The notes: a model not told the origin generated them from the sequence alone. A stretch of 64,000 nucleotides of DNA from Mariniblastus sp. (GCA_011523945.1 WTFU01000140.1:1-64000); one strand, 5' to 3'; positions 17,914-26,582 are shown, numbered from the stretch's first letter. Made by a program: numbers and translations.

Positions 17914-18507
17914 TTAGTTTGAAAGTTTCCGTCGCCGGCGTCGCAGGATCGTCAAGCCGGAAACCAATGCTAGCGCTGTGAGTGAACCGGGTTCTGGAAC
18001 GGCCTGGAGGTAGCCCCGAATCACTCCGGTGTCCGTATCGGACAGGTGAACGTTAATGTAGGTTCGGCCGGCGAGTAACGCATCCGAACCGGCGCTGTCT
18101 AAAAAAAAGTTGCCGTTTATTCCTCCTGAGGTACGCGATGCGTTAAACGAACCGTTTGTCGTCATATTTACCAAGAGAGCGCCGGTTTGGCCAAAAGCGT
18201 CATTGCCGGCGTCGGCTGTTGGACCATGAAGGTGAAGTTTGAGTACGTCACTGCTCAAATCAACGTAGCCATTACCGGAACCCCATTTGAGATCGACATG
18301 AAAAATACCTTCGACGGTGTCAAAAGTGATTCCCGTAGCGCCGATACCACCGGTGCCAAGTTCGCTTGTTGGTGGAGCGATATTTCCCGCGAGCAGTCCC
18401 TCGCCGGCGGAACCGGTGGCGATAAATTTAACGATATCAGCAGAAACAAAGTCTCTCGGAAAGATAAGCCACAAGATAATGACCAAAGCGATTGAGGTTT
18501 TTTTCAT
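17914..18507 (-). CDS. CHRD-domain protein with PEP-CTERM sorting signal
   Basis: The 197-residue exported protein has a signal peptide starting MKKTSIALVIILWLIF. The CHRD-type beta domain shows LKLHLHGPTADAGN in the middle and TYINVHLSDTDTGVIRGYL near the end. The C-terminus is a classic PEP-CTERM tag: VPEPGS, a hydrophobic stretch and RRRRRK. PEP-CTERM proteins are processed by exosortase and placed on the cell surface or in the extracellular matrix. The frame is open to an ATG at 18561, but the ATG at 18507 puts the signal peptide at the N-terminus and is preferred. It is divergent from another PEP-CTERM gene at 18826. The exosortase is not in the window. Confidence 0.85.
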   Translation of the reverse strand: MKKTSIALVIILWLIFPRDFVSADIVKFIATGSAGEGLLAGNIAPPTSELGTGGIGATGITFDTVEGIFHVDLKWGSGNGYVDLSSDVLKLHLHGPTADAGNDAFGQTGALLVNMTTNGSFNASRTSGGINGNFFLDSAGSDALLAGRTYINVHLSDTDTGVIRGYLQAVPEPGSLTALALVSGLTILRRRRRKLSN

Positions 18508-18825
18508 TAATTGGTCGTCCAGTACAGATTTGATGAGCTTTTTGGTTTTGGGAGAGGGCAAAATATCCCCGATTCAGTCTAATTAAGTTGTTTTCAATTG
18601 CCTCTTCTTTTTGGGCGTAAAAAGTCGACCAACTCCCCGTTGAATCGTTCAGCGTGTAAAAGGCTGGAATTTCAGCCAAGAAATGAGCCTTGAACTGGAG
18701 TTGGTCCATGATTTGGTTACTAACGGGCAAGGCTGAGGCGACTTATTATAACGAAAATTCTTGTTATTCGGGCAAGCTCGGACTAAACTTCAAGTCTCAT
18801 CAGGCGAGACTATTCGGAGAATGAA
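18508..18825. promoter_or_regulatory. Shared upstream region of two divergent PEP-CTERM genes
   Basis: This 318-base spacer between divergent starts must hold both promoters. The clearest element is AGTCTC-(7 bases)-GAGACT at 18793-18811, a perfect 6-bp inverted repeat ending 14 bases before the ATG at 18826 and so probably in the leader. No gene is seen. Confidence 0.35.
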
Positions 18826-20184
18826 ATGCGTTTGAGTTTGCACTCATATTGGTGTGGCATGTTGGTGATCGCTTTAAGCGGCGGCGCTTTACTTGCTCAT
18901 GATGACAATGATGGTAAGGGAATCAACGGAGCCGCAGGAGCGAACTACGGTTTTGGCGCTAACAGTTTTACTGATGGTTTCGATTCCAAGAACATCAACC
19001 TTCTCAGCCACCTCTATCTCAATGAGATCGGAAATCTTGGCGCCTCGAACGTTATTGGAAATGACATTTGGGGTTGGACCGATGCTTCCTCAGGTCGTGA
19101 GTTCGCACTCATGGGATTAACCAATCGAACTTCTTTTATTGAAGTGACAGATCCAACGGCCCCCGTCTATCTTGGGTCATTGAAAACAACAGCAGGGACT
19201 GGCAATAAAGCTTGGAGGGACGTCAAAGTTTACAACGAGCAGGCGTATATTGTTTCTGACAATAATGGCGCCCATGGGATGCAGGTTTTTGATTTAACGC
19301 AGTTGCTGACTGCTTCTCCTTCCAGCACGGAATCTCCAACTTACTTTTCATCCGTTGGGGTCTATTCGGCATTTGAGGAAGCTCATAACATCCACATCAA
19401 TGAGGATACGGGATATGCCTATGTCGTCGGTTCCCCCAATGTCGCCAGTGGCGGCTTACACGTCTTGGATCTGAATGGCGGCACCGCCGGGGTTATGCCT
19501 ACTTTTGCAGGCAACTTCTCAGCGGATGGGTATACGCACGATACTCAGGTCGTTAGTTACACGGGGCCGGATTCAGATTATGTTGGCCAGGAAATCGCGT
19601 TTAGTTCAAACGAGGATACGCTGACGATCGTCAACGTTACCGACAAGTCAAATATGACACAACTTTCCCGAGTCGGTTATTCGGGCGCCGAGTACGTGCA
19701 TCAGGGGTGGTTGTCAGAAGATCAGCGTTTCTTTTTTACGAATGATGAGCTGGACGAGTATCGTTCGGACGATCCCATGAACACCCGAACACGGGTTTGG
19801 GATGTCTCTGATTTAGAGAATCCAGTTTTGCTTGGGTTCCATTCGGGAGAAAAAACAACCATTGATCACAACTTGTATGTCAAAGGTGATTATATTTTTC
19901 AAGCAAATTACACGAGCGGTTTGCGAGTGCTGAAGATCAACGATGCTGCTTCGCTTGACTTCGAAGAGTGGGGGTATTTTGATACCTATGGTAACGACGA
20001 CGCGGTTAACTTTAACGGTGCCTGGTCTGTTTATCCCTATTTTGAGAGTGGTACGATTCTGGTTAGTGACCGTCAGAATGGGTTATTTGTTCTTTCGGCA
20101 GTACCCGAGCCGAGTTCTTTGAGTTTCATTGGCTTGGTAGGCATTGCGATGTGTCTTCGTCGTCGACGCGGCACGTCGGTTTGA
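18826..20184 (+). CDS. Choice-of-anchor B family protein with LVIVD-like repeats and PEP-CTERM
   Basis: A 452-residue exported protein. After a signal peptide (cleavage near ALLAH) come acidic Asp/Gly-rich residues and then a beta-propeller-like body. The blades resemble LVIVD repeats, for example SFIEVTDPTAPVYLGSL and TRVWDVSDLENPVLLGFH, as in the choice-of-anchor B family. The C-terminus is VPEPSSLSFIGLVG followed by a hydrophobic segment and RRRRG, an exosortase sorting tag. It is probably displayed on the surface or in the matrix; its ligand is unknown. The ATG at 18826 follows CGGAGA. An overlapping ATG at 18821 is in another frame. It is divergent from the CHRD PEP-CTERM gene, and both may be sorted by the same system. 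Confidence 0.87.
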   Translation: MRLSLHSYWCGMLVIALSGGALLAHDDNDGKGINGAAGANYGFGANSFTDGFDSKNINLLSHLYLNEIGNLGASNVIGNDIWGWTDASSGREFALMGLTNRTSFIEVTDPTAPVYLGSLKTTAGTGNKAWRDVKVYNEQAYIVSDNNGAHGMQVFDLTQLLTASPSSTESPTYFSSVGVYSAFEEAHNIHINEDTGYAYVVGSPNVASGGLHVLDLNGGTAGVMPTFAGNFSADGYTHDTQVVSYTGPDSDYVGQEIAFSSNEDTLTIVNVTDKSNMTQLSRVGYSGAEYVHQGWLSEDQRFFFTNDELDEYRSDDPMNTRTRVWDVSDLENPVLLGFHSGEKTTIDHNLYVKGDYIFQANYTSGLRVLKINDAASLDFEEWGYFDTYGNDDAVNFNGAWSVYPYFESGTILVSDRQNGLFVLSAVPEPSSLSFIGLVGIAMCLRRRRGTSV

Positions 20185-20288
20185 TTCGACGAACTCGCGA
20201 TTTAGCACCGTTCAATCCAGCTGCGTAGGCTCGGCCGCCATCCTTTGCGGGTTGCTGTGTAATCGTCAGCTGGTTAGAGCTGTTGGTG

Positions 20289-22739
20289 CTAGTTGTTGTT
20301 TTCAGGTTCAATATTTTTGACGTATTTATTAAGCCACTCAATCATCTCTGCCTGCGTGTGCAAAACCGATTGTCTTGCTCGATACCCGTGGGATTCGTGT
20401 GGCAGCATGCACAACCGAACCGTGCCTCCGTTTCCCTTTATCGCTTGATACATTCGTTTGGATTGGATGGGAAAGGTTCCACTGTTGTTGTCATTTTCTC
20501 CGTGAATCAGGAGAAGAGGCTCATTGATTTTATCGGCATGCAAAAATGGAGAAATTGCGTGGTAGATCTCCTTTGCTTGCCAGTAAGGCCGTCGCTCAGA
20601 CTGGAAACCAAAAGGTGTGAGTGTTCGGTTGTAGGCGCCACTGCGGGCAACTCCTGCGTTGAATAAGTCCGAGTGCGCCATCAGGTTGGCTGTCATGAAT
20701 GCTCCATAACTGTGGCCCCCAACGCAGGTGCGACTGGGGTCGGCAACACCGAGTTCCACAGCTTTGTCGATTGCGGCTTTGGCGGCATCAACAATCTGCT
20801 CGATGAAGGTGTCGTTCATGGTTTCTGGATCGCCGATTACAGGCATGGTTGCTGCATCCATAATGGCGTACCCCTGCGTAAGTAAAGTTAGATGTGAAAT
20901 GCTCTGCATGCGGGTAAAGCGCGATGGACTGCCGGAGATTTGCGCAGCTGTCTTGGCATCGCTGAATTCACGAGGGTAGGCCCAAACCAGTAGCGGCAAG
21001 CGAGTTCCCGGTTGGTAGTTTGCTGGTAAGTAGAGGGTTGCAGAGAGTGGAACTCCATCGGATCGCTTGTATTTCACTAATTGTTTTTTGATTCCCCGAA
21101 TTTGCGGTGTTGGGTCAGGGAAAGAAGTCAGGGCGATATCGGACTGGTCGTTAAGATCGTTTTGAAAGTAGTTGGGAGGCGTCGTTGGTGTTTCGCGGTT
21201 GGTAATGATTACTGGTTTTTCCGAGTCACTACTTTTCACGATGGCGACAACCGAGTCGTAGTTTCCTTCCTCGCACCGCCAAAGTCGTTCGGTTTCAAGC
21301 GTCTTAAGATTCTGACGATCAATGAAGGGAAGATTGCCTTTGGGCGAGGCACCTGAACCAATTCTGTAGATCCAGTCCCCGTCTTGTTTTGCGATCGAGT
21401 GTCCCGTTGCATCGAGAGTACTCACAATACTGCCTGGATCCCCGTAGCGGTCTCGGATACTGCGATCAGTTAGTGCTTTCGGGGTCGCACTGGGAAGTTT
21501 AAGATCGTGCAATAGAGTTCGCACCCACCGTCGATCCCGGTCATATTCGGTGGTGGTTACCATGGATGGGTCTGCGAAAAAAGAGATGCCGTAAGCTCGA
21601 TGTTGCACTTTCAATAATTCACGCGGCGACTCATCGAAAGGGGCAGCGAGTGTCATATAAGAATCTCGAAATGGTGTTTCTACACCTGGGTCACCGCCGT
21701 CGAGTGCTTCATTCCAAACGAGGGTGGCTTCGGCACTGGACTTCCAAGTGATATTACGAGGTCCGGTGCGAACGCCTTCGATTGGAATATTCTCATCCAT
21801 CGGGATGTTCACAAGGACAAAAGCATCGGGTCCGGAGGCAGTTGAATTGATTTTTTGAACCGTGACATCTCTTGGGAAACTGCGATAGGTCATCAAGTAA
21901 CTAAAGGGTTTCTTCAGGGTTGTCGAAAGAACAAAGTCACCGCTCGGAGAAGGAGCGATGTTGGTATACATTTTGGGTACTCCAATTGGCTCTACCAAGC
22001 CATCGACTCCGACAATCGATAATTGAGTGGTGCCATAGTGTTCAAACAAGGCTTCGTCATGTGCGTTTTGGAGTAAATCCTGATAGGTGCGTGTAGGTGA
22101 AGTTTGCCCATAAGATTCCTGAATGTTTGGGCCGACGGTGACGTTGGCGGGTGTAGGTTCGTCACCTCGATTTTCCGGTACTAAAAGACACAACATTTGG
22201 TTTCCGTTGGGCAGCCATTGAGGCCCGGTCATGATGGTGTTGAGTCGGTCGGTTAGTAGCCGGGGCTTAGGATCGCCGACTTTGGCAACCCAAAGTTGTT
22301 GACCTTTTTCGGTGACGACTGCAATGGAGAAGTATTGAGAATTATGAGACCAACTAATGCGAGATATTTTTACGTCATCTGGGAGTTGGATTCTGATTTT
22401 TGATTCATTGTTTTTTATTTGATCGCTGCGTTTGACTAAAGTTATCCCGCGAATAAAGCTGGTTTGAAAGGAGCCGTTTGAGGTTGGATCAATTCTCATC
22501 CCCGCCAGAGCGAGCATGCGTCGCGAAACGTCGGCAATGTCAGGCATGGCATCGCGGTCGACGAGTAACATCCACTCCCGGTCGGGACTAAAACTCACCC
22601 CCGGTGCTGGAGAGGCGTCGATAATGTCGACCACAGCCTGCGGAGGTAATTTGTAACTGGATGACTGAGCCATTAGTTCCTCACTAGCAAAGCTGAGACT
22701 GACAAAGCAGACGAAACAAAAAATAAAGTTTGATTTCAT
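20289..22739 (-). CDS. Secreted S9 family serine peptidase (glutamyl-endopeptidase-like)
   Basis: The 816-residue protein has a signal peptide (MKSNFIFCFVCFVSLSFASEE), a long N-terminal beta-propeller and a C-terminal alpha/beta-hydrolase domain. The catalytic triad is readable: Ser677 in GGHSYGAF, Asp750 in HGENDNNSG and His784 in ESHGY. The overall plan and the opening KLPPQAVVDIIDASPAP resemble the S9D chloroplast glutamyl endopeptidase type and its bacterial homologues. It would cleave peptides in the periplasm or outside the cell. The propeller fits the family's substrate-gating role. It converges with the PEP-CTERM gene (104 bases between). Specificity for Glu is inferred from family likeness only. 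Confidence 0.9.
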   Translation of the reverse strand: MKSNFIFCFVCFVSLSFASEELMAQSSSYKLPPQAVVDIIDASPAPGVSFSPDREWMLLVDRDAMPDIADVSRRMLALAGMRIDPTSNGSFQTSFIRGITLVKRSDQIKNNESKIRIQLPDDVKISRISWSHNSQYFSIAVVTEKGQQLWVAKVGDPKPRLLTDRLNTIMTGPQWLPNGNQMLCLLVPENRGDEPTPANVTVGPNIQESYGQTSPTRTYQDLLQNAHDEALFEHYGTTQLSIVGVDGLVEPIGVPKMYTNIAPSPSGDFVLSTTLKKPFSYLMTYRSFPRDVTVQKINSTASGPDAFVLVNIPMDENIPIEGVRTGPRNITWKSSAEATLVWNEALDGGDPGVETPFRDSYMTLAAPFDESPRELLKVQHRAYGISFFADPSMVTTTEYDRDRRWVRTLLHDLKLPSATPKALTDRSIRDRYGDPGSIVSTLDATGHSIAKQDGDWIYRIGSGASPKGNLPFIDRQNLKTLETERLWRCEEGNYDSVVAIVKSSDSEKPVIITNRETPTTPPNYFQNDLNDQSDIALTSFPDPTPQIRGIKKQLVKYKRSDGVPLSATLYLPANYQPGTRLPLLVWAYPREFSDAKTAAQISGSPSRFTRMQSISHLTLLTQGYAIMDAATMPVIGDPETMNDTFIEQIVDAAKAAIDKAVELGVADPSRTCVGGHSYGAFMTANLMAHSDLFNAGVARSGAYNRTLTPFGFQSERRPYWQAKEIYHAISPFLHADKINEPLLLIHGENDNNSGTFPIQSKRMYQAIKGNGGTVRLCMLPHESHGYRARQSVLHTQAEMIEWLNKYVKNIEPENNN

Positions 22740-23175
22740 GAGATTGTTTTTTTAAGCAATTTTTTTAATGGGAGCATTCTTATTTTATTTTGACGGAACT
22801 GAATTGAATCGACAAGCATATCGTAGCTAAGAAAGGTGCATGTTTGAAATGTGCCTAGCTCTCAATTGTTCGACGTTTTAGGCGATGGCGATTGAATAGA
22901 AACGTTGATTGAGTTTTCTGCATAATCAATTTTTCTAACATGGAAGGGTCTGTCCGCGGAGCGAGAGCCAAGCGTTTGCATGAAAACTCAAGGGAATTGG
23001 CCGCATAAACTTGCGTTAGGTTCCAGCGGGGCTTATCTTCAAAATCGCCAATCTGTTTTAAATGAATTGTGTCTGTTGGGTTTGGTGTCGATAGATATTG
23101 CGTTTTGGTTGGCGCGGCCAGGTTCATTGTTGAACATGCGCTGATTGAAAAATATTTGACTTCTGGAGAGCAGTT
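22740..23175. other. Intergenic region upstream of the PHP-domain gene
   Basis: This region separates the divergent S9 peptidase and PHP-domain genes and must contain their promoters. Apart from the possible 54-residue frame at 22980-23144, I see no gene and no clear terminator or RNA structure. Confidence 0.4.
22980..23144 (+). CDS. Possible small protein, 54 aa
   Basis: An ATG-to-TGA frame of 54 codons, MKTQGNWPHKLALGSS onward, ends 31 bases before the PHP gene on the same strand. The segment LCLLGLVSIDIAFWLA could be a short membrane helix. There is no obvious ribosome site and I recognise no homology, so it may be chance. Its position just ahead of a same-strand gene makes a leader peptide or small membrane protein conceivable. 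Confidence 0.2.
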   Translation: MKTQGNWPHKLALGSSGAYLQNRQSVLNELCLLGLVSIDIAFWLARPGSLLNMR

Positions 23176-24555
23176 GTGATTCAAGTTCTACCGTTACAGA
23201 GCGCAAAAAATGAGAGAGCAATTAGACCGTGCCGACGCCAGAGAAGTTGGGTGTTGGGATGGAGCGTCATTGGTGTTGTTTGTCTTCACCTCTTTGCCAC
23301 GTCTAATTGTGTCAGCGGTCAGGAATTAGCGACTCCGAAATATTGGCGGGGGAATCTCCATACACACTCGCTTTGGAGTGATGGGAACGATTTTCCAGAA
23401 ATGATCTGCAAATGGTATTCCGATACGGGTTATCATTTCCTGGCCTTGACCGATCATAATATTCTCAGCGAAGGTGAGCGATGGATGAACCTTGCCACCA
23501 TCGAGCAACGGGCTGGAAAAGAGGCAATGCGGAAATACCTGTCGGCCTATGGTGATGACTGGGTAGTTCAACGGGAAGTAAAATCAGAAAAAAAACCGGA
23601 GCCGACGAAGCAGGTGCGACTAAGAGGTCTCGATGAGTTCCGGGATAAGTTTGAAATTAAAAACGGGTTTTTATTGATTGAGGCCGAGGAGATCAGTGAC
23701 CGGTCGCAGGGGCGTCCGATTCACATGAATGCGATGAACTTAAGTTCATTAATTTCACCACTTGGCGGCGCTACGCCGGTAGAGGCAATTAATAACAACT
23801 TACGTGCTGCACAAGAGCAGGCTAAAAAGAATGGTGCGCCAATTATGGTTCATCTTAACCACCCAAACTTTGGCTGGGCCGTCACCGCTGAGGAGTTGGC
23901 CGCTGTGACGAATGAGCGTTTTTTCGAGCTTTATAATGGTCACCCCTCGGTCAATCATCTTGGCGATGCCAATCGACCGGGCACCGAAAAAATGTGGGAC
24001 ATCGCCAACACGATTCGAATTGACCAGTTGAATTCAGATCCAATCTTCGGATTAGCAACCGATGATAGTCACCACTACCATAATCAAGCCAATCGAGACG
24101 CGACGACGGGTAGAGGTTGGATTATGGTGAAAGCAGATGAGTTGGACACCTCTAAATTGATCGAGTCAATGAACCGCGGTGATTTTTACAGCTCCAGTGG
24201 TGTTACGCTTGATTTAGTCGAAGTTGCTACACGTTCAGATGAAAATCAACTTCGCATTAAAATTAGGCCAGTTCCGGGCGTTAAATACACAACGCAATTT
24301 ATCGGTACTCGAAAGAATTATAACAAGCAAGCAACAGCGCGCTTGGATAGCTCAGGGAAACCTGTTCGTGCCACCAAAGTCTATTCCGACGATGTTGGTG
24401 TCGTTCTAAAAACGGTTGAGGGAGAGAATCCAAGTTACACCGCGGACGGTGATGAACTCTTTGTTCGCGCTGTTATTACTTCGGATCGGCCACACCCTAA
24501 CCCCTCTTTTAAAAATCAGAAAGAGCAGGCTTGGACACAGCCAGTATTCTGGTAG
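23176..24555 (+). CDS. Secreted PHP-domain metal-dependent phosphoesterase-like protein
   Basis: The 459-residue protein has a basic N-terminus and a hydrophobic segment (about 27-46), so it is exported. It begins the PHP fold at YWRGNLHTHSLWSDG, with metal ligands His62, His64 and Asp69, and then LTDHN with Asp93 and His94. Further ligand candidates are HLNHPNFGW and DDSHHYH. PHP proteins bind two or three metal ions and hydrolyse phosphoesters; secreted members often have unknown substrates. The start is a GTG at 23176 with GGAGAG five bases before it. It converges on the hidden lipoprotein gene at 24586, with 30 bases between. Confidence 0.85.
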   Translation: MIQVLPLQSAKNERAIRPCRRQRSWVLGWSVIGVVCLHLFATSNCVSGQELATPKYWRGNLHTHSLWSDGNDFPEMICKWYSDTGYHFLALTDHNILSEGERWMNLATIEQRAGKEAMRKYLSAYGDDWVVQREVKSEKKPEPTKQVRLRGLDEFRDKFEIKNGFLLIEAEEISDRSQGRPIHMNAMNLSSLISPLGGATPVEAINNNLRAAQEQAKKNGAPIMVHLNHPNFGWAVTAEELAAVTNERFFELYNGHPSVNHLGDANRPGTEKMWDIANTIRIDQLNSDPIFGLATDDSHHYHNQANRDATTGRGWIMVKADELDTSKLIESMNRGDFYSSSGVTLDLVEVATRSDENQLRIKIRPVPGVKYTTQFIGTRKNYNKQATARLDSSGKPVRATKVYSDDVGVVLKTVEGENPSYTADGDELFVRAVITSDRPHPNPSFKNQKEQAWTQPVFW

Positions 24556-24585
24556 TAGAAGTGGATCATTAATTGGTTGCACGAG

Positions 24586-24936
24586 TTATTCGAATGCACC
24601 ATCATAAATTGATAATTCAAATTGCCCAGTAATCGCCTCGATTGCGTGGTCGGGGTGAAATATTGTTGGATCGTAAACGGCTGTTGCTGTTTGCTGTTGC
24701 ATGTCAGTGGTTGCTTCAACTACACCCGGTAGTTGTTTTAGCTGTTTTTCAACAGCTGTAGTTCAGGCGACCCCTCAGACCATACCGTCGACAAAAAACG
24801 TAACGCTGAGAAGTTCTGATTCTGCCGCAGCAGTCTTAGGTGTTTCAGGCGGTGTCGGTTTTTCATTGCATCCAATACTCAGGCCAAGTGCGGCGATGGC
24901 AGTGATGCACAGTACGGTAGATGGAAAAAAGTTCAT
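24586..24936 (-). CDS. Candidate selenoprotein: HMA-domain metal-binding lipoprotein with two in-frame UGA codons
   Basis: Read from the ATG at 24936 with two UGA codons decoded, this is a 116-residue protein ending at TAA (24588-24586). The signal peptide ends in a lipobox (LSIGC, Cys23), then a Pro/Thr/Ala linker. From about residue 43 to the end it is an HMA (MerP/CopZ-like) ferredoxin-fold domain: SVTFFVDGM, the metal loop, then TTAVEKQLKQLPGVVEA and a second half ending YDGAFE. The metal loop is G51-M52-V53-UGA54-G-V-A-UGA58, so both positions expected to be the metal-binding cysteines (GMxCxxxC) are UGA. There is no other stop or frameshift. Two hairpins follow directly (24717-24757). 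The most economical reading is selenocysteine at 54 and 58. A decayed gene is the alternative. It would act outside the membrane in metal binding or redox chemistry. Confidence 0.8.
24717..24757 (-). promoter_or_regulatory. Candidate tandem bacterial SECIS hairpins
   Basis: On the minus strand, inside the coding sequence, AGCUGUU-GAAA-AACAGCU (24757-24740) forms a perfect 7-bp stem. After four A bases comes CAACUAC-CGGGU-GUAGUUG (24735-24717), another perfect 7-bp stem. The first loop opens with G, 24 bases after the first UGA; it is 12 bases after the second UGA. The second loop has its first G about 35 bases after the second UGA. Known bacterial SECIS hairpins place a loop G in roughly this range, so each UGA could have its own element. 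Confidence 0.65.
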
Positions 24937-25075
24937 TGTATTTTGAGGGCTAAAGTTGAGAGATGTTCGAGCGTGTTTTCAATATGAGGTTTAACCATTC
25001 CAATTTCGAGAAACACTTTCATACTATAACACGAATTGTTTTTCAGGTAGCAATTGTATCCTTTGGAAAGGTTGG

Positions 25076-25999
25076 CTAATCGTTAAGAGTTTTTTGTCCA
25101 GTACGAGATAAAAATTCCTGGGCAGTTGTAAACCATTTGGAATGAATAGAGTCAGCGATCGAGATGCGTAAGTCATCTTTATTTTTGTGGATTTCTTTGT
25201 TCATTCGCTGGACTAATTTAGGTTCTTTCTTTTCAATTTTTTCATCTAATTCAGAGCGGATAGCTTTCGTAATCTGTTGGCTGACTTCGCCGCCCACTTT
25301 TCCAATACGATCAATACGGAATTCGTCTAATATGATGTCGGCTGTTTTCACGACGGGAGAAACAACGAAGTCAGGTGGGAATTTGAGCGAAACTGGCTTT
25401 ATTTCGAGATCAACGGAGACGACAAGTCGCAGGCTTGCAAATCCCTCGGCACTAACGCTGAATAACTGGACCCCTCTTAGCCATTTGGAATGACGAGCTT
25501 TCAGACTGAGTTCAGAAACGAAGTGGACTTCCAGGGTAAATTTATTTTTTACCGGCTCCCGCATATTCTTAATCTGAATTGAAAATTTCTCTTTCGGATC
25601 GCGGAGTTGGACCGAGTAGCGAGTCCAGGTTCCATCGTTTACCAATTTCTTCCGTCGCTCAGTTTCTATTTTTAGTCCTTCGCGCCGAAATTTCACGCCA
25701 TCCCAACGCTCGACTTGCCTTCCCCAATCCTTTGTGTCTTCAAATTCGTGTGGAATGTTCTCAAGAACAAGTCGAGTCAGGAGTTGATCGATTTTTTCTC
25801 CCGCGTCGGTTTGAACTGGGGTCGCTGTCCTGTCGGAAGTCTGCTTGATCGGGCCGGCAAGTTCTGGGGTGATTTGCCTAGCTTGCGATGGCACTGAAAG
25901 AAAAGTAGTTATCGCGAGAACGCATTGGAAGGCCAGTGAATTTAGACGAATCCCCCTCTGCAAAAATTGTCGAATTGATTTTTGACGTATGAGCAGCAT
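25076..25999 (-). CDS. Secreted protein of unknown function
   Basis: The 307-residue protein starts at an ATG and has a basic N-terminus with a hydrophobic segment (about residues 20-38, LNSLAFQCVLAITTFLSVPSQA), a clear export signal. The mature protein starts with a Thr/Pro/Gln-rich linker. A charged beta-rich domain follows, and then a helical, Lys/Glu-rich C-terminus (SQQITKAIRSELDEKIEKKE). I recognise no catalytic motif. The pattern resembles planctomycete-specific exported proteins of unknown role. It lies upstream of the candidate selenoprotein on the same strand, with 139 bases between, so cotranscription is possible but unproven. Confidence 0.75.
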   Translation of the reverse strand: MLLIRQKSIRQFLQRGIRLNSLAFQCVLAITTFLSVPSQARQITPELAGPIKQTSDRTATPVQTDAGEKIDQLLTRLVLENIPHEFEDTKDWGRQVERWDGVKFRREGLKIETERRKKLVNDGTWTRYSVQLRDPKEKFSIQIKNMREPVKNKFTLEVHFVSELSLKARHSKWLRGVQLFSVSAEGFASLRLVVSVDLEIKPVSLKFPPDFVVSPVVKTADIILDEFRIDRIGKVGGEVSQQITKAIRSELDEKIEKKEPKLVQRMNKEIHKNKDDLRISIADSIHSKWFTTAQEFLSRTGQKTLND

Positions 26000-26312
26000 A
26001 TTGTCTGGGAAAGCGAAAATCAGAACTGCGAATGTGACTGAAAGCTCGACACTTGATTTCGGAAGGTGTATCGAGTTTATCTATCGCTTATTTCGCTGGC
26101 TGCGACTAGAGCGAAATCCAGTGCTCGGACACCTTTGGTGTCAAGTTCTGCCAATAACGGGTGAAATTTAGCACCAGCATGGATAGTTTGGCTCGCAGGC
26201 AAAAGAAACGGCTAGCAACCTCCGATGAAGGAGACTGAGCTACCGCGAATCAAGAGGGATCGCCGTTGCGGATGAAAACATCGATTGATGAGAATCAACG
26301 GAGTCTACATGG
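26000..26312. other. Intergenic region
   Basis: About 310 bases lie between the secreted protein start and the cold-shock gene terminator. I see no convincing gene; a 60-residue plus-strand frame overlapping the neighbour's start was judged chance. The promoter of the gene at 25999 should lie here. Confidence 0.4.
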
Positions 26313-26370
26313 CAAAATAAAACAGGATCCACGAAAAGCAAAATGCCTTGCGTGGATCCTGTTTTCTTTT
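26313..26370 (-). terminator. Rho-independent terminator of the cold-shock gene
   Basis: Two 15-base arms, AAAACAGGATCCACG (26319-26333) and CGTGGATCCTGTTTT (26351-26365), are perfect inverted repeats around a 17-base loop. On the minus strand the hairpin starts 19 bases after the cold-shock stop codon and is followed by TTTTATTTTG, as expected of an intrinsic terminator. The plus strand also ends in T bases, so it may work in both directions. Confidence 0.85.
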
Positions 26371-26384
26371 GGATTGATGCTCGA

Positions 26385-26582
26385 TTAATCGACCACACGA
26401 ACGCTCTCGGCTCGAGGACCTTTAGGTCCTTGTCCTTCAGCGTATTCTACTTTCTGACCTTCGCGAAGATTTTCGTATGTCGTTTCTTCTAATGCAGAGT
26501 GGTGGAAAAAAATATCTCCTCGCTCACCTTCGATGAAACCAAAACCTTTGTCCGTTAACTTCTTTATCGTACCTTGCGGCAT
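26385..26582 (-). CDS. Cold-shock domain protein (CspA family)
   Basis: The 65-residue cold-shock domain protein starts MPQGTIKKL at 26582. An earlier in-frame start at 26609 would add nine residues not seen in the family. RNP1 is KGFGFIE and RNP2 is DIFFHHSAL, the two RNA-binding strands. Such proteins bind single-stranded RNA or DNA and melt RNA structure, either at low temperature or constitutively. The gene stands alone, with a strong terminator at its end and a long hairpin-containing upstream region (26583-26760). That layout is consistent with a long structured 5' leader, as in temperature-controlled csp genes. Whether this copy is cold-inducible is not shown. Confidence 0.93.
   Translation of the reverse strand: MPQGTIKKLTDKGFGFIEGERGDIFFHHSALEETTYENLREGQKVEYAEGQGPKGPRAESVRVVD

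Noticed and set aside
22855-23184. 109-codon minus-strand frame between the S9 peptidase and PHP genes
   Set aside because: It covers the ribosome site and start of the PHP gene on the other strand, and its translation is not convincing as a protein.
24763-24777. Two in-frame TGA codons taken as evidence of a pseudogene
   Set aside because: They fall exactly and only on the two metal-binding cysteine codons of an otherwise intact HMA domain, with hairpins directly after them, so selenocysteine is the better explanation.
25989-26171. 60-codon frame overlapping the start of the secreted protein at 25999
   Set aside because: It is antiparallel to a gene with a clear signal peptide, has no motif and lacks a ribosome site.
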